Shown piece after piece: positions 25,822 through 35,481 of a stretch of DNA of 64,000 nt; the stretch's first letter is position 1, and every line of letters starts with the position of its first letter. Made by a program: the position numbers and the translations under genes. The notes beneath the pieces were generated by a model. It saw only the letters and a program-made list of their open reading frames with translations. It had not been told where the DNA came from and made no database searches. This DNA is from Phytopseudomonas dryadis (GTDB lineage: Bacteria > Pseudomonadota > Gammaproteobacteria > Pseudomonadales > Pseudomonadaceae). The stretch spans positions 1 through 64,000 of the forward strand of contig NZ_QJUM01000023.1 in NCBI RefSeq assembly GCF_004327355.1, read 5' to 3'.

Positions 25822-26517
25822 TTATTCTTCGCTGCTGTGCACTTTGCGGTGCAGGATCGCCTGGAACTCGTCGGCGAAGGTGTAGTAGCGCGCGATCAGC
25901 ATCTCGCCGCGCGCGGCGAAACGGTTGTAGGCGATCACCGCCGGAATCGCGGCGAACAGACCGATGGCGGTGGCGATCAGCGCCTCGGCGATCCCCGGGG
26001 CGACCGTCGCCAGGGTGGCTTGCTGTACCTGGGCCAGGCCGCGGAAGGAGTTCATGATCCCCCAGACGGTGCCGAACAGGCCGATATAGGGACTGGTGGA
26101 GCCGACGGTGGCGAGGAACGGCAGGCTTTGCTCGAGCTTTTCCTCCTCGCGGGAGATGGCCACGCGCATGGCTCGCGCCACGCCATCCATCACCGCATCG
26201 GGATCCATGCCCGGCTGCTGGCGCAGGCGCGAGAACTCCTTGAAGCCGGCGCGGAAGATCTGCTCAAGACCGGAGTCCGGATCGGGATTGCTGCCCGCCT
26301 GGCGGTACAGCTTGGACAGATCGATACCCGACCAGAAGCGCTCCTCGAAGCTGTCCAGAGCGCGCTTGGCGGCACGCAGCAAGGTGCTGCGCTGGAAAAT
26401 CATGACCCATGAAGTGACCGATGCGGCCACCAGGGTCAGCATCACCAACTGCACCACCAGGCTGGCGTTGCTGATCAGACTCCACATCGACATGTGGTCA
26501 ACGGCGTTGGCTTCCAC
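25822..26517 (-). CDS. tolQ: Tol-Pal system protein TolQ
   Basis: This 231-residue inner-membrane protein belongs to the ExbB/MotA proton-channel family and has three membrane spans (about 18-40, 135-160 and 170-195). The conserved loop ATVGSTSPYIGLFGTVWGIM is present. The start is GTG at 26515-26517 with GGAG seven bases upstream. It lies two bases after ybgC. Confidence 0.96.
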   Translation of the reverse strand: MEANAVDHMSMWSLISNASLVVQLVMLTLVAASVTSWVMIFQRSTLLRAAKRALDSFEERFWSGIDLSKLYRQAGSNPDPDSGLEQIFRAGFKEFSRLRQQPGMDPDAVMDGVARAMRVAISREEEKLEQSLPFLATVGSTSPYIGLFGTVWGIMNSFRGLAQVQQATLATVAPGIAEALIATAIGLFAAIPAVIAYNRFAARGEMLIARYYTFADEFQAILHRKVHSSEE

Positions 26518-26519
26518 GC

Positions 26520-26972
26520 TTACTCTCCTGCTTCAGATGTACCGGCACCACCCAGCTCGGCGAAGGCCGCACGCAGAGACTGGGGAATGGCCCGGGGTTT
26601 TAAATTGTCGGCGCGCACGCAGGCCACCATGAACTGCCCTTCGCAGAGCAGCGCGTTATCCGTGATCCGTCTGACCTGTTGACGAAAGCGCAGGCTGGCA
26701 CGGTTCAACTCGCTCACCTCGGCGCTCACCAGCAGCTCGTCGTCCAGGCGGGCCGGCGCGTGGTAGCGCGCCTCGCTCGAGTGCACGACGAACAACAGGC
26801 CCTCACCCGCCAGCGTCGACTGGGCGAAGCCCAGGTCGCGCAGCCGCTCGGTGCGAGCCCGTTCCATAAACTTGAGGTAGTTGACGTAATAAACGATGCC
26901 GCCGGCATCGGTGTCCTCGTAGTAGACCCGACAACGATGGGCGAACGGCTGAACTCCGTCTTGCGCGCGCAT
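26520..26972 (-). CDS. ybgC: Acyl-CoA thioesterase YbgC (hot-dog fold)
   Basis: This 150-residue protein is the first gene of the tol-pal operon. The 4-hydroxybenzoyl-CoA-thioesterase-like active site is visible as YYEDTDAGGIVYYVNYL, with D22 in the catalytic position and E37 shortly after. It hydrolyses short acyl-CoA or acyl-ACP esters, and a link to envelope phospholipids has been suggested in other bacteria. A weak ribosome site precedes the ATG. Confidence 0.93.
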   Translation of the reverse strand: MRAQDGVQPFAHRCRVYYEDTDAGGIVYYVNYLKFMERARTERLRDLGFAQSTLAGEGLLFVVHSSEARYHAPARLDDELLVSAEVSELNRASLRFRQQVRRITDNALLCEGQFMVACVRADNLKPRAIPQSLRAAFAELGGAGTSEAGE

Positions 26973-27022
26973 ACTCTAGTGCCAGCTCCCGCGCTTGCCA
27001 ATCGGCAAGACAAGTATTTTTT

Positions 27023-28075
27023 TCATTCGTCACCACCGGCGAACAGGTCGGCGCTGGGCAGGTCGCCCATGCGCCTGGGCGCATTGAGGCCGAAGTGCAG
27101 GTAGGCATGCCGGGTCACCACCCGCCCCCTGGGGGTACGCATGATGTAGCCCTGCTGGATCAGGTACGGCTCCAGCACATCCTCGATGGTATGACGCTCT
27201 TCGCTGATCGCCGCCGCCAGGCTGTCGACCCCTACCGGCCCGCCATCGAACTTCTCGATCATGGTCAGCAGCAGGCGCCTGTCCTGGTGGTCGAAACCAC
27301 GCTCATCGACATCCAGCAGGTTCAGCGCCAGATCCGCGATCGGCCGGGTGATCGCGCCCTGCCCGCGGACTTCGGCGAAATCACGCACACGACGCAACAG
27401 GCGGTTGGCGATACGCGGCGTACCACGGGCCCGCCGGGCGATCTCGAAAGCGCCCTGCGCCTCGATGGGCAGACCGAGGATGCCGGCCGAACGGCTGACG
27501 ATGGTGGCCAGGTCCTCGGTGCTGTAGAACTCCAGGCGCTGGACGATACCGAAACGGTCACGCAGCGGGTTGGTCAGCATGCCGGCACGGGTGGTGGCGC
27601 CCACCAGGGTGAAGGGTGGCAGATCCAGCTTGATCGAACGCGCCGCCGGCCCCTCGCCGATCATGATGTCGAGCTGGAAGTCCTCCATGGCCGGGTACAG
27701 CACTTCTTCGACGATGGGCGACAGACGGTGGATCTCGTCGATGAACAACACATCGCCGGGCTCCAGGTTGGTCAGCAGCGCCGCCAGATCGCCCGGCCGC
27801 TCCAGCACCGGCCCCGAGGTGCTCTTGAGCGAGACATTCATTTCCTGGGCGATGATATTGGCCAGGGTGGTCTTGCCCAACCCGGGCGGGCCGAAGATCA
27901 GCGTGTGATCGAGCGACTCGCGGCGCCCGCGCGCCGCCTGGATGAACAGCTCCATCTGCTCACGGACAATGGGCTGGCCGATGTATTCGGCCAGCTTCAG
28001 CGGACGAATGGCCCGATCGACCTGCTCGTCGCGGTCGCGCGTGCTGGCCGTGATCAGCCTGTCTGCTTCGAGCAT
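27023..28075 (-). CDS. ruvB: Holliday junction branch migration helicase RuvB
   Basis: This 350-residue AAA+ motor drives branch migration together with RuvA. Walker A is GPPGLGKTT (62-70), Walker B LFIDEIHRL, sensor GATTRAG, and the C-terminal winged helix includes PRGRVVTRHAY. The length is normal. Its ATG follows the ruvA stop without any gap. Confidence 0.98.
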   Translation of the reverse strand: MLEADRLITASTRDRDEQVDRAIRPLKLAEYIGQPIVREQMELFIQAARGRRESLDHTLIFGPPGLGKTTLANIIAQEMNVSLKSTSGPVLERPGDLAALLTNLEPGDVLFIDEIHRLSPIVEEVLYPAMEDFQLDIMIGEGPAARSIKLDLPPFTLVGATTRAGMLTNPLRDRFGIVQRLEFYSTEDLATIVSRSAGILGLPIEAQGAFEIARRARGTPRIANRLLRRVRDFAEVRGQGAITRPIADLALNLLDVDERGFDHQDRRLLLTMIEKFDGGPVGVDSLAAAISEERHTIEDVLEPYLIQQGYIMRTPRGRVVTRHAYLHFGLNAPRRMGDLPSADLFAGGDE

Positions 28076-28681
28076 CTACAGCATTCCCTTCAGCGCGCGA
28101 CGAATCATGTCTTCACTACTCAGCCCATCTTCTTTTACCGCGGACACAGCGCGACTGGCTTCCTGGGGTTTGTAACCCAGGGAAATCAGTGCGCTGACCG
28201 CATCATTCTCCGCGCTTGAGACTGCACCACCCGCGCGAGGTTCAACCACAAGGGTCGCCATACCGGGCACGCTTTCCCAGGCCTTGAAGCGATCCTTGAG
28301 CTCGACCAGCAGGCGCTCGGCGGTTTTCTTGCCGACCCCCGGGACCTTGACCAGCGCGGCGGTATCCTGCGCCTGCACGCAACGCACCAGCTCATCGACC
28401 TCGAGGCCGGACATCAGCGCCAGCGCCAGTTTCGGGCCGACGCCGTTGAGACGGATCAGCTCGCGGAACAGCTCACGCTCGCGCTTCTCGTAAAAGCCAT
28501 AGAGCAGGTGCGCATCCTCACGCACCACCAGATGGGTATGCAGCGTCAGCGGCTCGCCCACTGCGGGCAAACGGTACAACGTGGTCATGGGCACTTCCAG
28601 CTCATAGCCCAGGCCATTCACATCCAGAATCAAATGAGGCGGCTGCTTTTCCGCCAGCGTACCGCGCAAACGTCCGATCAT
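28076..28681 (-). CDS. ruvA: Holliday junction branch migration protein RuvA
   Basis: This 201-residue protein binds four-way junctions as tetramers. It has an N-terminal OB fold (IGRLRGTLAEK), a double helix-hairpin-helix domain (LNGVGPKLALALMSG, VPGVGKKTAERLLVELKD) and a flexible linker to domain III, which contacts RuvB. It lies 83 bases after ruvC and abuts ruvB. Confidence 0.98.
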   Translation of the reverse strand: MIGRLRGTLAEKQPPHLILDVNGLGYELEVPMTTLYRLPAVGEPLTLHTHLVVREDAHLLYGFYEKRERELFRELIRLNGVGPKLALALMSGLEVDELVRCVQAQDTAALVKVPGVGKKTAERLLVELKDRFKAWESVPGMATLVVEPRAGGAVSSAENDAVSALISLGYKPQEASRAVSAVKEDGLSSEDMIRRALKGML

Positions 28682-28764
28682 CGCGCCGTCCTTATCAGGG
28701 TCGAATCATCATTAAATGCCTGGCCACCCGCCATTGCCGGCGACCGCCACACAGGAGCCCGGTG

Positions 28765-29289
28765 CTACAAACGCAGACGCCCGGCACGTCGCTTGGCGCC
28801 CACCAGGCCGTGGGGAATCAGGCTCTGCCGATGATGGGCATGGCACAGGGCGATCGCCAGGGCGTCGGAGGCGTCGATCTGCGGCTTCTGCACCAGCTTG
28901 AGCAAATGCATGACCATCATCTGCACCTGCTCCTTGTCCGCCCCCCCGGTGCCGGCAATGGCCTGCTTGACCTGGGTGGCGGTGTATTCCGAGATATCCA
29001 GGCCCGCCTCGATGCCGGCAACCATGGCCACCCCACGGGCCTGCCCCAGCTTGAGGGCCGAGTCGGGGTTGCGCGCCATGAACACCTGCTCGATGCCCAT
29101 GGTCACCGGCCCATACGTCCTGATCACCTCGCTCACCCCGCGAAACACCAGTTGCAGCCGTTCGGGCATGCTGCCACTCCCGGTACGGATGCAACCGGAA
29201 GCCACGTACTCGCAATTGCGCCCGGTATCGCGCACCACGCCGTACCCGGTAATGCGCGAGCCGGGGTCGATGCCCAGAATCAAGGTCAT
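28765..29289 (-). CDS. ruvC: Crossover junction endodeoxyribonuclease RuvC
   Basis: This 174-residue resolvase cuts Holliday junctions. The four catalytic acids correspond to E. coli D7, E66, D138 and D141: D8 (LGIDPGS), E67 (GIEQVF), D139 and D142 (IDASDA). It is the first gene of ruvC-ruvA-ruvB and starts just after the repeat-rich region. Confidence 0.97.
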   Translation of the reverse strand: MTLILGIDPGSRITGYGVVRDTGRNCEYVASGCIRTGSGSMPERLQLVFRGVSEVIRTYGPVTMGIEQVFMARNPDSALKLGQARGVAMVAGIEAGLDISEYTATQVKQAIAGTGGADKEQVQMMVMHLLKLVQKPQIDASDALAIALCHAHHRQSLIPHGLVGAKRRAGRLRL

Positions 29290-29426
29290 GCCTGCTGCCT
29301 GCCTAGCGACTGCGCCATGGCGCGCCGTACTGTCTATTTATCCAGGCTGCGAGTATAGGGCCGCCCGCTGTCGCCGTCACCAGACAAAGATGGCCGAAAG
29401 CGTTTTCACGCCGGGAGCGGCGGCCG

Positions 29427-29995
29427 CAGGAGCGTCGACCCCAGCGCAATACGATGGCGGCCGTTCCACAAATCCCCAGTGCGGCCACCAATCGCCGCGG
29501 GGGCGCGGCTCCTACGGGATCGTGGCAAACCGCCGACCGTGCAGGAGCGTCGACCCCGGCGCGATGCGATGGCGGCCATCCCACAACATCCATAGTGCGA
29601 CCGGCAATCGCCGCGGGGGCGCGGTTCCTACCGGATCGTGGCAGACCGCCGACCGTGTAGGAGCGTCGACCCCGGCGCGATGCGATGGCAGCCATCCCAC
29701 AACATCCGTAGTGCGACCGGCAATCGCCGCGGGGCGCGGTTCCTACGGGATCGTGGCAAACCGCCGACCGTGTAGGAGCGTCGACCCCGGCGCGATGCGA
29801 TGGCGGCCATCCCACAACATCCGTGGTGCGACCGGCAATCGCCGCGGGGCGCGGTTCCTACGGGATCGTGGCAAACCGCCGACCGTGCAGGAGCGTCGAC
29901 CCCGGCGCGATGCGATGGCGGCCATCCCACAACATCCGTGGTGCGACCGGCAATCGCCGCGGGGGCGCGGCTCCCACACAAGCGTGGCCGTCCTC
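29427..29995 (+). repeat. Tandem array, about five copies of a ~115-bp unit
   Basis: The unit begins (C/T)AGGAGCGTCGACCCC at 29427, 29542, 29658, 29773 and 29888, so spacing is 115-116 bases. Each unit contains GCGATGCGATGGCGGCCATC, CCACAACATCC, a run GCGACCGGCAATCGCCGCGG and GCGCGGTTCCTACGGGATCG. The last unit ends like the solo copies (GGCTCCCACACAAGCGTGGC). Inner units differ by only a few bases, indicating recent duplication or gene conversion. Open frames through the array are by-products of the unit length. It fills the gap between ruvC and yebC. Confidence 0.9.
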
Positions 29996-30069
29996 CACGG
30001 TTATCGCTGACCAGCCAACGGCAGCCGCCTACGATGCGCCGCAACCCGCCGAGCGACAGCCCGGTCGCC

Positions 30070-30160
30070 AGGAATGGCGGGCCACAAAAAATCGTCAGGA
30101 ACGATTTTTGACGTCGCTGGCGACGGCCCGCAGGGTGGCCGCCAGGGATGACGGGCCACA
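30070..30160 (+). repeat. 74-bp hairpin-type repeat, solo copy
   Basis: AAAAAATCGTCAGGAACGAT and TTTTTGACGTCGCTGGCGAC lead into GGCCCGCAGGGTGGCCGCCA and GGGATGACGGGCCACAAAAA, the reverse complement of the 43441-43755 units. The internal hairpin is AAATCG...CGATTT. The end merges with the yebC terminator. Confidence 0.75.
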
Positions 30161-30198
30161 AAAAAGCCGGAATCGCAGCGCCCTGCGGATTCCGGCCA
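30160..30198 (-). terminator. Terminator of yebC
   Basis: On the minus strand GCCGGAATC (30188-30196) pairs with GATTCCGGC (30166-30174) and is followed by TTTTTTG. It starts about 24 bases after the yebC stop. Confidence 0.85.
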
Positions 30199-30221
30199 TC
30201 GTTCCTTCACACCTCGAACGC

Positions 30222-30971
30222 TCAGCCGAGCTGCTCCATCAGCTCATCGGGAATCTCGGCATTGTGATAGACGTTCTGCACGTCATCGAGATCCTCGAGC
30301 ATGTCGATCAGCTTGACCACCTTCTGTACGGTTTCCAGGTCATCCAGCGGCGCGCCGATGGACGGAATCATCGACACCTCGGCCTCTTCGCTCTTGAAAC
30401 CAGCAGCGCTCAAGGCTTCGTTGACGGAAATGAAGTCGGTGAAGCTGGTGAACACATCGATGGAGCCGTCGTCATTGACCACCACATCGTCGGCACCGGC
30501 CTCCAGCGCCGCTTCCATCAAGGCATCCTCGTCCGTGCCGGCGGCGAAGCTGATCTGCCCCTTGCGCTCGAACATGTAGGCCACCGAGCCGTCGGTGCCC
30601 AGGTTGCCGCCGCATTTGCTGAACGCGTGACGCACAGCGGCCGCGGTGCGATTGCGGTTGTCGGTCATGGTCTCGACGATCAGCGCCACGCCGCTGGGCG
30701 CATACCCCTCATAGGACAGCTCTTCGACGCGCTCGCCCTCGTTCTCACCGGTGCCGCGGGCGATGGCGCGGTCGATGGTGTCGCGCGTCATGTTGGCCGT
30801 CAGCGCCTTGTCCACGGCCAGGCGCAGGCGCGGGTTGTCGGCGGGAATGCCGCCGCCCTGGGACGCCGCCACGGTGAGTTCGCGGATCAACTTGGTGAAA
30901 ATCTTGCCGCGCTTGGCGTCCTGACGCCCTTTGCGGTGCTTGATGTTGGCCCACTTGGAATGACCTGCCAT
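30222..30971 (-). CDS. yebC: YebC/PmpR-family transcriptional regulator
   Basis: This 249-residue protein starts MAGHSKWANIKHRKGRQDAK, the invariant opening of the YebC/TACO1 family. In P. aeruginosa the orthologue PmpR represses the quinolone signal gene pqsR, and YebC proteins have also been linked to translation of proline-rich stretches. The ATG at 30969-30971 is chosen over an ATG 15 codons upstream because it gives the family start and has GGAG at -9. It follows aspS by 81 bases on the same strand. Confidence 0.96.
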   Translation of the reverse strand: MAGHSKWANIKHRKGRQDAKRGKIFTKLIRELTVAASQGGGIPADNPRLRLAVDKALTANMTRDTIDRAIARGTGENEGERVEELSYEGYAPSGVALIVETMTDNRNRTAAAVRHAFSKCGGNLGTDGSVAYMFERKGQISFAAGTDEDALMEAALEAGADDVVVNDDGSIDVFTSFTDFISVNEALSAAGFKSEEAEVSMIPSIGAPLDDLETVQKVVKLIDMLEDLDDVQNVYHNAEIPDELMEQLG

Positions 30972-31013
30972 ATTCCACTCCACTTCACACAGATATTCGG
31001 GTTTCACAATGCA

Positions 31014-31036
31014 CAAGCCCAGGTTTCCCTGGGCTT
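31014..31036. other. Hairpin between aspS and yebC
   Basis: CAAGCCCAGG and CCTGGGCTTG pair perfectly around a TTTC loop. Neither strand shows a T run afterwards, so it is more likely an mRNA processing or stabilising hairpin than a terminator. Confidence 0.5.
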
Positions 31037-31052
31037 GTATGCCACGTACGAC

Positions 31053-32828
<1,776 letters not shown>

Positions 32829-33044
32829 GGTCGTTATCGCTTCTCTTGAGTCTGAAATTCATTGAACCGCGAACCGGCTGTACCTCACCAAGCCTGCAGC
32901 GCGACTGCAGGGGCTCGTCCAGCACACGCGGACGGGTCGCAGCAAAGCGCGAGATTATATATGGTTAAACCGCACCGCGCAGCCGGCCACGCTGACAGCA
33001 AACCCGAACCGCTGTGGCATCATAGCCGCCAACCATCACTTCCA

Positions 33045-33083
33045 TTGACATAAACACGGCTCAAGCCCGGCAATAGCCGTGTT
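33045..33083 (+). promoter_or_regulatory. Candidate control region upstream of dps
   Basis: A consensus -35 hexamer TTGACA (33045-33050) is followed at once by a 9-base inverted repeat, AACACGGCT (33053-33061) and AGCCGTGTT (33075-33083). A -10 is weak (CAATAG near 33071). The repeat overlaps the core promoter and could be an operator; no known binding consensus is matched. The rest of the aspS-dps gap shows nothing further. Confidence 0.4.
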
Positions 33084-33142
33084 AGGCTCTGTGCCATCCG
33101 CACAGGGCCGCCAGTTCCCGACCATCAACAGGAGAAAAAGCC

Positions 33143-33613
33143 ATGGAAATCAACATCGGAATCGCCGAACAGGACCGAGCCGCCATCGCCGAAGGCCTGT
33201 CGCGCCTGCTTGCCGACACCTACACCCTTTACCTGAAGACCCACAACTTCCACTGGAACGTCACCGGGCCGATGTTCAACACCCTGCACCTGATGTTCGA
33301 AGGGCAGTACACCGAACTGGCCCTGGCCGTCGACCAGATCGCCGAGCGCATCCGCGCCCTCGGCTTCCCGGCGCCAGGCACCTACGCCGCCTACGCACGC
33401 CTGTCGTCGATCAAGGAAGAAGAAAACGTGCCGGCCGCCGAGGACATGATCAAGCTGCTGGTTCAAGGCCAGGAAGCCGTGGTGCGTACCGCGCGCGGCA
33501 TCTTCCCGCTGCTGGATAAAGTCAGCGACGAGCCGACCGCCGACCTGCTGACCCAGCGCATGCAGGTTCACGAGAAGACTGCCTGGATGCTGCGCAGCCT
33601 GCTCGCCGCCTGA
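33143..33613 (+). CDS. dps: Dps ferritin-like DNA-protection protein
   Basis: This 156-residue protein forms a dodecamer that stores iron and protects DNA in stationary phase and under oxidative stress. The intersubunit ferroxidase ligands align with E. coli Dps in exact spacing: H37, H49, D64 and E68 (TGPMFNTLHL and AVDQIAERI). AGGAG precedes the ATG by nine bases. It is a single-gene unit with its own terminator. Confidence 0.95.
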   Translation: MEINIGIAEQDRAAIAEGLSRLLADTYTLYLKTHNFHWNVTGPMFNTLHLMFEGQYTELALAVDQIAERIRALGFPAPGTYAAYARLSSIKEEENVPAAEDMIKLLVQGQEAVVRTARGIFPLLDKVSDEPTADLLTQRMQVHEKTAWMLRSLLAA

Positions 33614-33631
33614 GCCCATATCCCGTTGCAC

Positions 33632-33664
33632 AAGTGCCCGCCAGCCGGCGGGCACTTGCCTGTT
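33632..33664 (+). terminator. Terminator of dps
   Basis: AAGTGCCCGCC pairs with GGCGGGCACTT across a three-base loop and is followed by GCCTGTT, a weak T tract. It starts 19 bases after the dps stop. Confidence 0.65.
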
Positions 33665-33900
33665 ACGCGACCGGCCGTAGCCCGCCTCGGCAGACCCGTG
33701 ACCGCCACCCCCGCGCCATACGCCCGCGCTGATTTGAGTAGCCCTCCTCTTTGCTGTTAAATACGCCCCGTGCCGTCACCCCGAGCCATCGGGTGGGCGC
33801 ATAGGCTGGCCCTCCTCGTATCTCCATCGCCCTTACGTCACGGCAAATCGCGCGAGACCAGCTCTTCCTGGTGATCCTTTTACAAGTGAGCTCGTTGAAC

Positions 33901-34503
33901 ATGTTGAAAATCGTCCACCTACTGGCGGGCCTGTCGGCCCTGCTGCTATCCGTCACACCCAACCTGAGCAGTAACGCCCAGCCCTTCCTGCAGCACCCGG
34001 ATGCCCTGTGCCTTGCGCTCTTCGGCCTCCTCAACCTGCTGCTGGCACCTCAACTCCCCATCTGGCACACCAACATTCGCCAGCAACTGCAAAACCTGGT
34101 CTCGGCCCTGTTGATCCTGGGCACACTGCTGCAAGCCCTGATTCTGCTGGCACCACTGCCCCTGATCGCCGAACAGCCAGCCCTGTTGTTCAGCCTGCTG
34201 ATCATCGGCGTCGCCGTCGCCCTGCACCTGGCCACCAACCTGCGCCCCAGAACCCGCAGCAACCCGATCCCGCAGGATCTGGGCGACCGGGAAACCGGTA
34301 CGGTGAAGTGGTTCAACACCTCCAAGGGGTTCGGCTTCATCTCACGCGATATGGGTGACGATATCTTCGTGCACTTTCGCGCCATTCGTGGCGAAGGCCA
34401 CCGCGTTCTGGTGGAAGGACAACGCGTGGAGTTTTCCGTGATGCAGCGCGACAAAGGCCTGCAGGCCGAAGACGTGATCGCGGCCCAGCCCACACGTCGC
34501 TAG
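33901..34503 (+). CDS. Membrane protein with C-terminal cold-shock domain
   Basis: This 200-residue protein has an N-terminal hydrophobic region of three or four membrane spans (about 5-20, 40-55, 68-90 and 96-115) and a C-terminal cold-shock domain (about 135-195). The nucleic-acid motifs KGFGFI and IFVHF are intact in GTVKWFNTSKGFGFISRD. A cold-shock RNA-binding domain held at the inner membrane is unusual, although I recall a similar gene next to dps in PAO1. No function is established. The ATG at 33901 is preferred; a GTG ten codons upstream (33871) lacks a ribosome site. Confidence 0.8.
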   Translation: MLKIVHLLAGLSALLLSVTPNLSSNAQPFLQHPDALCLALFGLLNLLLAPQLPIWHTNIRQQLQNLVSALLILGTLLQALILLAPLPLIAEQPALLFSLLIIGVAVALHLATNLRPRTRSNPIPQDLGDRETGTVKWFNTSKGFGFISRDMGDDIFVHFRAIRGEGHRVLVEGQRVEFSVMQRDKGLQAEDVIAAQPTRR

Positions 34504-34575
34504 TGTTGCGACAACGGTCATGTGTCGGCCTGGGGCAGATGAACCTGCTGCGGGGGGGGATGATAGCTATAAGGT

Positions 34576-34640
34576 GGAAGGGGCTTTAGCCGCGAGCTCT
34601 TCGCGCCTTTGACGGCCCAATCGCGGCTAAAGCCCCTCCC
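34576..34640. repeat. REP-like inverted repeat
   Basis: GGGGCTTTAGCCGCGA and TCGCGGCTAAAGCCCC are perfect complements about 25 bases apart. This is a common Pseudomonas REP form and may also end the transcript of the membrane/cold-shock gene. Confidence 0.7.
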
Positions 34641-34654
34641 ACAGCCACAGGGTA

Positions 34655-34806
34655 CGTAGGGTGGATGACGCTCTTTTCATCCACCATTGCGATTGTGGAA
34701 CTACGGCCGCTTCCGCCTTTGAGCAACGCTCGGATGCGACATTTGATCTGCACCAGACGTCGCCTGCGACGATCCGCAGGGGAGCTGCCAGGGATGGCAG
34801 GCTACA
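34655..34806. repeat. Two adjacent repeat fragments
   Basis: CGTAGGGTGGATGACGCTCT with TTTCATCCACCATTGC (34655-34693) is half of the composite element found entire at 46809-46886 and 52987-53077. A partial 74-bp-type unit follows at about 34755-34806 (GACGTCGCCTGCGACG..., GGGATGGCAGGCTACAAAAA). No gene is supported in 34504-34848. Confidence 0.6.
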
Positions 34807-34836
34807 AAAAAGCCCGCAGCGATTGCGGGCTTTTTT
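34805..34836. terminator. Bidirectional terminator after slyX
   Basis: AAAAAAGCCCGCA pairs with TGCGGGCTTTTTT across a five-base loop. It ends 12 bases before the slyX stop and serves the minus-strand HIT-slyX unit. Confidence 0.88.
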
Positions 34837-34848
34837 CATGCGGGGCAT

Positions 34849-35055
34849 TCAGTAGTGCGGCGGTGGCGCCTCGTCCTGGGCGACCCCGGACGTCCCGGCC
34901 TCTTCCTGACGCCGGGCCAGGGCCGTCAGTTGCAGTTGTAGCCGCTCGATACTGCGCTGCTGCACGACCAGCGCATCGTTGAGGGCCTGAATGGTGTCGT
35001 CCTGAAAGGCCTGGCGGCTTTCCAGCTCGACGATGCGTGCTTCCAGCGCCTTCAT
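34849..35055 (-). CDS. slyX: SlyX family protein
   Basis: This 68-residue protein is mostly a single amphipathic helix (MKALEARIVELESRQAFQDD, LNDALVVQQRSIERLQLQL), matching the SlyX family of small coiled-coil proteins. The family's role is unknown. The ATG follows the stop of the HIT gene without a gap (TAGATG), so the two are translated together. The Pro-rich tail ends PPPHY, as in other SlyX proteins. Confidence 0.85.
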   Translation of the reverse strand: MKALEARIVELESRQAFQDDTIQALNDALVVQQRSIERLQLQLTALARRQEEAGTSGVAQDEAPPPHY

Positions 35056-35481
35056 CTATAGAACACCGAACTGGAACTGCCCCGGCATCACCGAACGCAA
35101 CTTGTGCTCGATGGCCTCGACCTGCGCCTGCTCGTAAGGCAGGGCCGGATGCGCGCCCCACACCGGAGAGGGCCAGGCCGCATCACCGCGATAACGTACG
35201 ATCACGTGCATATGCAGCTGGCTGACCACATTACCCAGGGTGGCGATATTGATCTTGTCAGCCTTGAAGACATCCTTCAGCAGCTCGGCCAGCAGAGCGG
35301 TCTCGCGCCATAGCGCCTGTTGCTCGTCCACACTGAGCTGGAACAGCTCGCTGACCTCTTCCCGACGGGGCACGAGGATGAACCAGGGATAGCGGGCATC
35401 ATTGCTCAACAACAGGCGGCTCAGGGGGAAATCCCCCAGAACCCGGGTGTCCTGCTGCAGGCGGGAATCCAAGACGAACAT
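35056..35481 (-). CDS. HIT-domain nucleotide-binding protein
   Basis: This 141-residue protein has the histidine-triad fold, with LSNDARYPWFILVPRR early and the motif VVSQLHMHVIVRYRGD (86-100). The first His of the HxHxH motif is Gln (Q88), while the nucleophilic middle His (H90) and the last (H92) remain. This suggests a hydrolase or transferase acting on a nucleotide phosphoramidate or dinucleotide, with the substrate unknown. The ATG at 35479-35481 is preferred over a GTG four codons upstream because it matches the family N-terminus as I recall it. Confidence 0.82.
   Translation of the reverse strand: MFVLDSRLQQDTRVLGDFPLSRLLLSNDARYPWFILVPRREEVSELFQLSVDEQQALWRETALLAELLKDVFKADKINIATLGNVVSQLHMHVIVRYRGDAAWPSPVWGAHPALPYEQAQVEAIEHKLRSVMPGQFQFGVL

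Noticed and set aside
29454..30111. Several overlapping open frames of 60-180 codons with repeated peptide motifs between ruvC and yebC
   Set aside because: They are translations of the 115-bp tandem repeat and of the adjacent repeats; no start site or family similarity supports them.
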